DNA of 12,521 bases from Candidatus Aenigmatarchaeota archaeon (GTDB lineage: Archaea; Aenigmatarchaeota; Aenigmatarchaeia; QMZP01): NCBI GenBank assembly GCA_017609145.1, contig JAFCEM010000017.1:1-12521 (forward strand). The letters run 5' to 3'. The position numbers and the translations under genes were made by a program. Of the stretch, positions 6,104-12,306 are shown piece by piece. Under the pieces are notes generated by a model. The model worked only from the letters and a program-made list of their open reading frames with translations. It did not search any database and was not told the DNA's origin. Within the stretch, counting starts at the first letter, position 1. Each line of letters opens with the position of its first letter.

Positions 6104-6119
6104 AACTTCATCAGAAGTT
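6104..6119 (+). promoter_or_regulatory. hairpin in the S-layer mRNA leader
   Basis: AACTTC-ATCA-GAAGTT forms a 6-bp stem with a 4-nt loop. If transcription begins about 25 nt downstream of the TATA box (about 6100-6106), the stem lies at the extreme 5' end of the mRNA, 9 nt before the AGGAGGG ribosome-binding site (6128-6134). A 5'-terminal hairpin could protect an abundant message from decay; this is inferred. Confidence 0.45.
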
Positions 6120-6137
6120 TTTGAAATAGGAGGGAAA

Positions 6138-8792
6138 ATGAATATTAAAAAATTGTTAGCAGGTGGCTTGGCAGCCGCAATGGCCGGAGCAACTCTTGCA
6201 TTCGGCGCAGCAGCAACCACACTGGGAGACTATGTTGACACAGGAACCGGTGGCGCTCTGGCATCACCAAGGATTGTGATAGGCAGCAGCGCTGGTGACG
6301 CAACGGCATATCCAAAAGACGTTGCAGCTGCTGGTGACGTTGCAGCAGCCATGGCTGGTTATGCCACTACAACAATATCGATACCAGGCGGTTCAACAAC
6401 AAGCGTTTCAAACGGAGCTGACATAGCAACAGCAAACAAGAAGCTTTACTTCAGGAGCCTGCTCAACAGAGCACGAAGCACTCTTACCGAAACAGACCTT
6501 CCAGTAGTGCTGGCTTCGGGAACTGTCTCAGACCTTGATGTTTCTGGGACATACAACTTTGATCAGTACATCAACATAGGCACAAAACAGACAGAATACG
6601 ACAAGAACAGCGGTAACTTTGATGACCCGACACTCTACATAGCAACAGGATCTGATGCAAAGGGAGCACCATTCTATAACATAACAATAGTGTTCGCCAA
6701 GACGCTTAACGTGTCAGACCCCAATGTCCAGGGCGGAACCCTGAAGATAGCCGACATAGAATACACTATAGGCTCGAATTCACAGTCCGGGACCAGCGGT
6801 GCAGCAGCAGATTCAAAGCTTGTATTGTTGGGCGGTGCAGGTTCAACAGTGGTTGATGAAGCCAGCTCAACAACAGTATCGCTTGCAGGTGTAGAGCATA
6901 CAATAGAGGTTTCTTCGGTAGCCAGTTCCACGACTGCTGTCATAGTGGTTGACGGGAAGCTGAAGGAGGTTACAGAAGGCACCACCTATTCAATTACAGG
7001 AGACAAGGGTGCCGTTGACGTTTACGTCAAGGGTGTCTACTACGCAGGTACAGGAAGTATCGGAACGAGCCAGGTAGAGATGGTGCTTGGTTCAAGCAAG
7101 ATAACACTTCTTGACCACTCCAGTGCAAAGCAGGGAACTAACGATGAAACAATCCAGGGCACGCACTGCTATGTCGTTGGTGATGACAGCGGCATAAGCA
7201 AGATCGTTGTGTCCGTTGCGGGTGAAGACGCAAGCAGCAATTACATCAAGGCAGGAGAATCCAAATTTGACCCCGTTTTCGGTTCCTTCAAGGTGGCATT
7301 CAACGGAATGACACCGGCATTGGACGACGCCGCAAGAGACACTGTGTTAATAGACAACTCAGGTACCCAGTATGCAACCACAACAATTACTGACTACAGG
7401 GGATACAGCAAGCAGATAACATTCGCTTACAACGGGTCATCAGCACCACAGCTTAATTACTCGTCCAATTACGCCATTCATGTGCTGGAGGGTGAAGTGG
7501 TATCTGTCAACGAGTACTTCCTCATCGCACCAGAGCAGGAATCGGACTTTGGGCACATAATGCAGCTGACTGACATGACAAACATAGACGGAACCGATCC
7601 AAGGTTCACATTAAAGGATGTCCTGAGCGAAGCAACCATGACCTACTACTTCAGCGACGACGGAAAGAAAGATGCATCAGCTTTCAAGACATTCTACATT
7701 GATGGCCAGACTTACTACGCACATAACGTCACAGGAACAGAAAAGATGAACTTTACCTGGGGTGACACAGGAGCTGTCGATGGCGACACAGGAAGCAAGA
7801 CAACAGTGTTCCCGCTTATCAGACTGAAAGGCGGTGAATACATCACCTATGTCCAGAACCAGACACTGAACACAGCTTCGCAAAACATTTCCAAGCTGGA
7901 CGGCGAAACTACCCACATACTGGAGCTTCCTGGCGGTGACCTGAACATATCAGTTTACAACACCACTTCCAAGAGCTGCACGACCCTGTGGGTCAACGGA
8001 ACATCAATGGGAAACATCTCGTGTACTACATTCGACATGATAGTAGAGTATGCTGCAGGACAGATAAACTACGATGTAGGATTATACGTAAATGGTAACG
8101 CATCCGTAGAGATAAAATGGATCCATCCAAAGACGACATACATAGCAACATCAAACAATGACAACCTTGTAGGTGTGATGGTGTTCCAGGAAGAGGACAA
8201 TGCAACAGTCAAGGACGCTATTTTCGCAGGCCTTGACTACGCATCAACAGACGGCCTCAGAATAGACCATGAGACAGGCAGCAGGACCGGCGTTTCTGAC
8301 GGTGACTCAAGAGGTACCAACACATACATATCCGACTACCTCAACACCTACGGAACCCAGACAGTAGTAACCACAGGAACAGAGTCACAGGGCAAGGTAG
8401 AGATAAAGTACCCTGACAACCAGGGATACGTAACAGTAGCATTCGGCAAAGACCCCACTTTCAGCACAGGCAGCTCAGGCGGCACCTACGAATCTGCATA
8501 CAAAATAACACAGCCTGTTGTGCTGCTCGACAACGAAGTATCAGCAACATCATCACTTGCATATGACCTGATACTGCTTGGCGGGCCATGCGCAAACACG
8601 CTTGTGGCATCACTGCTTGCAGACGACGGAATAACCTGCGATAACTGGACTTACAACACAGGCATAATAAAGGAAGTAACGAATGCCTTCAGCTCAGGTA
8701 AGAAAGCTCTGATAATCGCAGGCACCACAGCCGATGACACAAGGTCACTTGCTGCACAGGTATTAAGCGGAACAATGAGCTACGAGTCATAA
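6138..8792 (+). CDS. S-layer-type secreted surface glycoprotein
   Basis: 884 residues. Residues 1-26 are a Sec signal peptide (MNIKKLLAGG, then an Ala/Gly-rich hydrophobic core, with likely cleavage in AFGAAA|TTLG). The mature protein is rich in Ser, Thr, Asp and Gly and predicted mostly beta. About 15 N-X-S/T sequons (NIT, NVS, NGS, NYS, NVT, NFT, NQT, NIS three times, NTT, NGT, NAS, NAT, NWT) suggest heavy N-glycosylation. Only five cysteines are present, with C614/C629 and C818/C834 as possible disulfides. The C-terminal 75 residues carry a LILLGGPCANTLVASLL segment and KALIIAGTTADDTRSLAAQV, resembling the C-terminal domain of methanogen S-layer proteins. No C-terminal transmembrane helix or SLH domain is seen, so anchoring is unclear. 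A strong AGGAGGG ribosome-binding site, long promoter region and terminator fit high expression as a single-gene mRNA. Confidence 0.85.
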   Translation: MNIKKLLAGGLAAAMAGATLAFGAAATTLGDYVDTGTGGALASPRIVIGSSAGDATAYPKDVAAAGDVAAAMAGYATTTISIPGGSTTSVSNGADIATANKKLYFRSLLNRARSTLTETDLPVVLASGTVSDLDVSGTYNFDQYINIGTKQTEYDKNSGNFDDPTLYIATGSDAKGAPFYNITIVFAKTLNVSDPNVQGGTLKIADIEYTIGSNSQSGTSGAAADSKLVLLGGAGSTVVDEASSTTVSLAGVEHTIEVSSVASSTTAVIVVDGKLKEVTEGTTYSITGDKGAVDVYVKGVYYAGTGSIGTSQVEMVLGSSKITLLDHSSAKQGTNDETIQGTHCYVVGDDSGISKIVVSVAGEDASSNYIKAGESKFDPVFGSFKVAFNGMTPALDDAARDTVLIDNSGTQYATTTITDYRGYSKQITFAYNGSSAPQLNYSSNYAIHVLEGEVVSVNEYFLIAPEQESDFGHIMQLTDMTNIDGTDPRFTLKDVLSEATMTYYFSDDGKKDASAFKTFYIDGQTYYAHNVTGTEKMNFTWGDTGAVDGDTGSKTTVFPLIRLKGGEYITYVQNQTLNTASQNISKLDGETTHILELPGGDLNISVYNTTSKSCTTLWVNGTSMGNISCTTFDMIVEYAAGQINYDVGLYVNGNASVEIKWIHPKTTYIATSNNDNLVGVMVFQEEDNATVKDAIFAGLDYASTDGLRIDHETGSRTGVSDGDSRGTNTYISDYLNTYGTQTVVTTGTESQGKVEIKYPDNQGYVTVAFGKDPTFSTGSSGGTYESAYKITQPVVLLDNEVSATSSLAYDLILLGGPCANTLVASLLADDGITCDNWTYNTGIIKEVTNAFSSGKKALIIAGTTADDTRSLAAQVLSGTMSYES

Positions 8793-8838
8793 GTCACTTA
8801 TGGCTTAAAAAGGGTTATTTTTTTACCCTTTCTTTTTT
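8788..8838 (+). terminator. hairpin plus T-tract terminator after the S-layer gene
   Basis: Two inverted repeats follow each other. CATAAG-TCA-CTTATG (8788-8802) spans the stop codon. AAAGGGT (8809-8815) pairs with ACCCTTT (8825-8831) around a T-rich loop, and is followed by CTTTTTTCTTTTTG. Oligo-T tracts terminate archaeal RNA polymerase. On the minus strand the same second stem is followed by TTTTT, so it may also serve cmk, whose stop is at 8871. Confidence 0.65.
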
Positions 8839-8870
8839 CTTTTTGTTTACATAGTTAGAATCAGCCCTGT

Positions 8871-9413
8871 TTACAACATTTTCTTGTTCTTCAGAAAATC
8901 GATTATCCTATCAGCAACCTTTTCTGCGGATATGTTGCTGGTGTCTATTATAAGGTCATAATGGCTTTTGTCATAGCAGTCCACTCCATAGTATTTTTTG
9001 TACCTTTTCTTGTCGCTTTTTTCCCTTTCAACAAGGCACTTCTTTGCGTCCTCTATGCTTTTCAGTTTTTCTTCATTCCTTTCATCACTAAAAACCCGCC
9101 TTGCCCTTGTCTCGGGGTTGGCATCAAGATAAACCTTGACAGAGTTCGGTATGAAATGGAAGCCAAGCCTGCTGTCAATCACGAAATTGTCTTCTTTCCT
9201 GCCGAGTTCTCTCTGGTATTCATCGGGTTCCCTGTCAGTGGAATCAGTCTTCTCACCGAGCCGGTTCAGTTCCGCAATGCTTATTCCCCTTTCAGAGGCC
9301 ATTTTCCTTCTCATATCCCCGATAGAATAGTGCCTGAACCCGAGCTTCTTTGCAAGAATCTTTCCCACAGTTGATTTCCCGGAGCCCGCGCTGCCGGATA
9401 TCGTTATTATCAT
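8871..9413 (-). CDS. cmk: archaeal-type cytidylate kinase
   Basis: 180 residues. It would phosphorylate CMP/dCMP to the diphosphate with ATP, in cytoplasmic pyrimidine salvage. The P-loop is GSAGSGKS (7-14). RHYSIGDMRRKMASERG matches the NMP-binding helix of archaeal Cmk, FVIDSRLGFHFIP corresponds to the usual VIEGRL segment, and the lid-like region is REKSDKKRYKKYYGVD. YDLIIDTSNISAEKVADRII is the family's C-terminal strand and helix. The length matches archaeal Cmk (about 180-190). The start ATG overlaps the stop of the upstream TIM-barrel gene (ATGA, 9413-9410), so translation is probably coupled. IDSRL replaces the usual IEGRL; a related small NMP kinase is the alternative. Confidence 0.85.
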   Translation of the reverse strand: MIITISGSAGSGKSTVGKILAKKLGFRHYSIGDMRRKMASERGISIAELNRLGEKTDSTDREPDEYQRELGRKEDNFVIDSRLGFHFIPNSVKVYLDANPETRARRVFSDERNEEKLKSIEDAKKCLVEREKSDKKRYKKYYGVDCYDKSHYDLIIDTSNISAEKVADRIIDFLKNKKML

Positions 9414-10153
9414 AACAACTCCCTCAATACATTCACGTCGTTTATCTGCTTTTTAGTAAAATGTACAGTTTCTATTGCAACCCACAGGTTCTTCTTCCCG
9501 CGTATCATCCTGCAGAATGCTTCAATATCCAGCGAACCGTCCCCGAGATTTTTGTGTGTATCCCTGGAAAGGTCATTATCCGATATGTGAAAATATGCGG
9601 GCTTGAGCTTCATGAAACGGTGCGCTGTTTTTATGTAATCCGTGCCATTCCTATGCGCAGCCACTGCTGCGTGACCGAAGTCGAGGCAGAAACCAACACC
9701 AGTTCCCTTCATGATATCTTTTATCTCTTCGGGACTGTTGCCCATAAACAGCTTTTTTGTTCCTTTCCGCTTGCCGGAAAAATGGGGCAGGTTTTCAATG
9801 AGTATCCTTTTGTCATTGAATCCATTCAGGAACCTGATATTTTCGGCGAAAGAACACCTCTTATTCTCCATGTAACCCGGATGCACAACAATATATCTTG
9901 AACCGAGTTTATCAGCGAGTCCGAGCGCGAAATTCAGGGCAGCTGCATTCACTTTTTCCTTTTCCGGGTTTGCAAAGTTAACACCGAAGTCCTGATGTTC
10001 GCAGTGCAGGTTCACGGGGATTCCCAGTTTTCCAAATAAACCAAAGTCTTCGCCCTGTATGGCCATCAGTTCAATGAAGTCAACACCCGCCTTGGGAAGC
10101 AGCCTTTTCAGGTAATCCCTGTTATTGGGGAAAAACTTGAGCCCGATTTTCAT
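9410..10153 (-). CDS. endonuclease IV / sugar isomerase-like TIM barrel with a complete trinuclear metal-ligand set
   Basis: 247 residues of the xylose-isomerase-like TIM-barrel superfamily. Motifs in order are LHCEH (His50), VVHPGY (His91), ILIEN (Glu120), CLDFGHA (Asp158, His161), YFHISD (His189), RDTHKNLGDG (Asp198, His200) and AIETVH (Glu228). These correspond to all nine zinc ligands of E. coli endonuclease IV (H69, H109, E145, D179, H182, H216, D229, H231, E261), including the D-x-H-x-x-LG-x-G segment. An AP-endonuclease-type phosphodiesterase is therefore as plausible as a sugar isomerase/epimerase. It is shorter than Nfo (285 residues), so DNA-binding loops may be trimmed. Its end overlaps cmk by 4 nt. 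It begins 48 nt after the upstream barrel gene, with its own TATA-like element (about 10173-10184). Confidence 0.8.
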   Translation of the reverse strand: MKIGLKFFPNNRDYLKRLLPKAGVDFIELMAIQGEDFGLFGKLGIPVNLHCEHQDFGVNFANPEKEKVNAAALNFALGLADKLGSRYIVVHPGYMENKRCSFAENIRFLNGFNDKRILIENLPHFSGKRKGTKKLFMGNSPEEIKDIMKGTGVGFCLDFGHAAVAAHRNGTDYIKTAHRFMKLKPAYFHISDNDLSRDTHKNLGDGSLDIEAFCRMIRGKKNLWVAIETVHFTKKQINDVNVLRELL

Positions 10154-10172
10154 AAAATAATATGGTCAGCAG

Positions 10173-10184
10173 TATATTAAAAAC
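10173..10184 (-). promoter_or_regulatory. TATA-like element for the TIM-barrel/cmk pair
   Basis: The minus strand reads TTTTTAATATAC, centred about 25 nt before the ATG at 10153. This predicts a leaderless mRNA for the barrel gene and the coupled cmk. Read-through from the gene upstream remains possible. Confidence 0.5.
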
Positions 10185-10201
10185 AACAGCATCTATGCAT
10201 G

Positions 10202-11086
10202 TTACCTGACCATATCTTCGAGTTCTGCTATCATTTTGATAATAAGTTTCTCCTTGTTCGGGTCTTCGAATATCAGCGTGCCTTTGATGTCGAATGACAT
10301 TATCTGCTTTATGAGATAGCCTATGTTTATGTCAGATTCACTTATGGGAACATACCTTCTCAGCCCGGAAGGCCCGTAAGAAACACCAGAAATTATGAAA
10401 TAAGCATTTCGCGTGAACCCCGGTCCAATCTCCTTTATGAGTTGCTCCATAACCCTTCTGAAGTCATCCTGGGTTCTCAGCGTGCCTGAACCCCTTGCGT
10501 GTATATTCCCCCAGTTAATTACGGGTTCGGTTTTCTGCGTTCTCTTGACAATCTCTATGACATCCTCAAGACTCCCTACCTGATTCATTTTGCCGGTCGT
10601 TTCTATTCCTATATTAGCAGTGCTCCTGGCTGATGCCATTATCTCATTTATCTTGTAGACAACGAGCTTCATTGCCTGTTCCTGCGGCATCATGGAATAG
10701 AATGTTGGCTGTATAATGAAAATCCTGCAGTCCATTATGGCAGCAATCTTGCAGAATGTTTTCAGCGTCTCGTCCGGCTGGTCTGAAAGCGAAAGGTGCC
10801 TCAGTGACAGCTCTATGTTGAATTTTTTTGCTATATCCTTTATCTTCAGCAGGTTCCCGTAATATTCCTTGTAAAGGTCAGAAGAAGTTGAAATCCCGGT
10901 GAAAAACTCTCTCGGGAGCACGAATGCCTTCAGCCCTATCTTATACAGTTCCTTTAGTGACCTGAGAACATCATCAGGGGTTTTTGTTACTGGCATCTTT
11001 TTAATGCCGTATGTGATGCCTATCCTCATTCCTAACCTTTCCTGTATCTTGAGCATCTTCTTCCTTATTATCATTTCGTTGTACAT
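10202..11086 (-). CDS. endonuclease IV-like TIM barrel with degenerate metal site
   Basis: 294 residues. The layout follows archaeal endonuclease IV-like proteins: MRIGITYG (20-27), IGIETTGKMNQVGSLEDV (159-176), EPVINWGNIHARGSG (187-201), FIISGVSYGPSG, PISESDIN, and GTLIFEDP near the end. Those homologues usually carry ligand motifs such as HP, IDFAHLHAR, HFSG and NHLP. Here the matching positions read Q126, N191, N194, I231 and a Val in RRYVP, while Glu162 and the C-terminal Glu of FEDP remain. Trinuclear metal catalysis is therefore unlikely; a binding or scaffold role is possible. Homologues tend to start at MRIG, so Met20 (11029) is an alternative start. Met1 is kept because AAGGT (11096-11092) and a TATA box at 11117-11128 suit it. 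It is the first gene of the minus-strand group that includes the intact barrel and cmk. Confidence 0.75.
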   Translation of the reverse strand: MYNEMIIRKKMLKIQERLGMRIGITYGIKKMPVTKTPDDVLRSLKELYKIGLKAFVLPREFFTGISTSSDLYKEYYGNLLKIKDIAKKFNIELSLRHLSLSDQPDETLKTFCKIAAIMDCRIFIIQPTFYSMMPQEQAMKLVVYKINEIMASARSTANIGIETTGKMNQVGSLEDVIEIVKRTQKTEPVINWGNIHARGSGTLRTQDDFRRVMEQLIKEIGPGFTRNAYFIISGVSYGPSGLRRYVPISESDINIGYLIKQIMSFDIKGTLIFEDPNKEKLIIKMIAELEDMVR

Positions 11087-11116
11087 ACCGAAACCTTACT
11101 TTTTTATGTTTTTTTT

Positions 11117-11128
11117 ATTATATATATG
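11117..11128 (-). promoter_or_regulatory. TATA box for the degenerate endonuclease IV-like gene
   Basis: The minus strand reads CATATATATAAT, centred about 37 nt before the ATG at 11086. This predicts a start of transcription near 11098 and a leader of about 12 nt carrying AAGGT. It lies in a 145-bp divergent region shared with the aIF1A promoter. The region also holds the imperfect palindrome TCAGGTGCCTGA (11150-11161). Confidence 0.55.
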
Positions 11129-11184
11129 TAGTAACAAATACTAAAATATTCAGGTGCCTGACGGCCCAGTCACACAAAAAGCCT

Positions 11185-11197
11185 ACTTATATTAATT
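11185..11197 (+). promoter_or_regulatory. TATA box for the aIF1A-Dim2 operon
   Basis: ACTTATATTAATT is a TATA-like element. Transcription would begin near 11212-11217, giving a leader of about 15-20 nt with the GTGAT ribosome-binding site at 11223-11227. A second A/T stretch (TTATAAATAA, 11211-11220) is too close to the ATG to act as the TATA box. Confidence 0.55.
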
Positions 11198-11231
11198 ATG
11201 CCCGCCAAGATTATAAATAAGCGTGATATGC

Positions 11232-11504
11232 ATGGAAGAGTACGTAAGGGTCAGGTTGCCGAGAGAAGGCGAGATTCTGGGCGAGATTGAAGAAGCCCTT
11301 GGTGGAAGCAGGTTCAATGTCAAATGCAAAGATGGTATCAACAGAGTATGCAGGATTCCGGGAAGGTTCAGGAAGAAGACCAAAATCCGTGCAGGGGACG
11401 CAGTTATAGTGAAACCTTGGTCAGTTGAGAATGACAAGGGTGACATAGTGTGGGCATACAACAAAACCCACGCGAACTGGCTGAGAAAAAAGGGCTATAT
11501 TTGA
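11232..11504 (+). CDS. eif1A: archaeal translation initiation factor 1A
   Basis: 90 residues, a single OB-fold factor that binds the A site of the small subunit and promotes initiator tRNA and mRNA binding. Signatures are VRVRLPREGEILGEIEEALG, RFNVKCKDG, RVCRIPGRFRKK, AGDAVIVKPW and the terminal WLRKKGYI, all typical of archaeal aIF1A. An in-frame GTG at 11223 would add three residues, but it is part of the GTGAT ribosome-binding motif lying 4 nt before ATG 11232, so ATG 11232 is preferred. The stop TGA (11502-11504) shares its last base with the ATG of the next gene. Confidence 0.95.
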   Translation: MEEYVRVRLPREGEILGEIEEALGGSRFNVKCKDGINRVCRIPGRFRKKTKIRAGDAVIVKPWSVENDKGDIVWAYNKTHANWLRKKGYI

Positions 11505-12007
11505 TGCTTAATTTTATGATAGAATTCATTAAGATACCCGGGCAGAGGAAGTCAGTTCTCATAGGCAGGGATGGCAACATCAAAAAAGAGATTGAAAGCA
11601 GGACAGGAACGACCATAAGCATATCGCTGGATTCATGTGAGGTTGAGATAAGGGGAGATGACCCGGAAAAGGTGAGGATTGCAAGGGACATCGTGACAGC
11701 CATAGGCAGGGGATTCACGCCCAAAAGAGCCATGCGTATACTCAACAAAAACTGCTGCTTTGAAATCATAAGCCTCAGGCACGAGACCAGAAACACCGTT
11801 AAAAGGCTCATGGCAAGGGTCATAGGCAGGAACGGCTCTGTAAAAAGGAAAATTGAGAAAAGTACCGGTGCCAGGCTTTGTATCTTCGGTAAAACAGTCT
11901 CGTTTATAGGGACCTATGAGGAAAACAGGGCTGCAAGGAAACTGGTTAAGATGCTGCTTGAAGGAAAGCTCCATGCAAAGGTTTTCGCAGTTATGCAGCA
12001 AAAATAA
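11504..12007 (+). CDS. two-KH-domain ribosome biogenesis protein, Dim2/Pno1 (Krr1) family
   Basis: 167 residues. KH1 carries VLIGRDGNIKKEIE (GxxG loop at 21-24), and KH2 carries ARVIGRNGSVKRKIEKSTG (GxxG at 108-111), followed by a C-terminal helix (ENRAARKLVKMLLEG). This two-KH layout is that of archaeal Dim2/Pno1, which binds the 3' end of small-subunit rRNA during maturation and is reported to interact with aIF2-alpha. The gene begins within the aIF1A stop (TGATG), implying coupled translation. A Met at residue 5 (11516) is an alternative start. Many archaea carry a RIO kinase gene between aIF1A and this gene; here there is none. Its stop codon directly abuts that of the convergent S27ae gene. 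Confidence 0.9.
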   Translation: MLNFMIEFIKIPGQRKSVLIGRDGNIKKEIESRTGTTISISLDSCEVEIRGDDPEKVRIARDIVTAIGRGFTPKRAMRILNKNCCFEIISLRHETRNTVKRLMARVIGRNGSVKRKIEKSTGARLCIFGKTVSFIGTYEENRAARKLVKMLLEGKLHAKVFAVMQQK

Positions 12008-12304
12008 TCATTGCGGTTCCGTAGGTCTTTCACCCTCGTCCGCCCTTTTGGATGTTTTGCCCTCAAAAATGGTGTATCCACACCTGCCGCAGCAAAGTCT
12101 GTTCTTGTGCTTCGCAAGCCATATCCCTTCACCGCAGCGCGGGCACGATTTCCTCTTTCTGATGATCTCGTTCCCTTGAACCTCATAAAAATCCTTCGGG
12201 CTCTTTGATTCATGCTTCCTACCGGTCCTTACACGTTTACCTTCCCTTTTCGTCTTCGTGTCTTCGGCCGGTTTTTTCCCTTCCGCAGGCTTTTTTTCTG
12301 CCAT
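12008..12304 (-). CDS. rps27ae: small-subunit ribosomal protein S27ae with N-terminal charged extension
   Basis: 98 residues. The zinc ribbon is Cys54-x2-Cys57-x14-Cys72-x2-Cys75 (CPRCG ... CGRCGYTIFE), the archaeal form of the C-terminal part of eukaryotic ubiquitin-S27a, located in the small subunit. The core starts at KDFYEVQGNEII (37-48). Residues 1-36 are a Lys/Glu/Pro/Arg-rich extension, and another low-complexity tail follows the ribbon, so the protein is much longer than the usual 50-65 residue archaeal S27ae. An extra Cys71 sits beside ligand Cys72, where Ser is common. It starts 2 nt after the stop of the S24e-like gene, the usual archaeal S24e-S27ae pair. Confidence 0.93.
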   Translation of the reverse strand: MAEKKPAEGKKPAEDTKTKREGKRVRTGRKHESKSPKDFYEVQGNEIIRKRKSCPRCGEGIWLAKHKNRLCCGRCGYTIFEGKTSKRADEGERPTEPQ

Positions 12305-12306
12305 GA

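Larger units (their letters stand above)
5834..6137. other. 304-bp AT-rich divergent intergenic region upstream of the S-layer gene
   Basis: No convincing coding frame is present. On the left it holds the promoter of the membrane-protein gene (minus strand). It also holds two direct repeats (5940-5950 and 5961-5971), several A/T tracts, and the S-layer promoter and leader structures on the right. The size and A/T bias, against short gaps elsewhere, suggest a regulated or very strong promoter region. Confidence 0.7.

Noticed and set aside
9410..10153. xylose isomerase proper
   Set aside because: The full nine-ligand pattern and the D-x-H-x-x-LGDG segment fit the endonuclease IV branch better than true xylose isomerases.
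11150..11161. TCAGGTGCCTGA as an operator between the divergent promoters
   Set aside because: It is only 5 bp per arm with a mismatched centre; too weak to claim without conservation.
11404..11823. 139-codon minus-strand open frame opposite aIF1A and Dim2
   Set aside because: It runs antisense to two conserved KH/OB-fold genes; its hydrophobic look results from the complementary codons.
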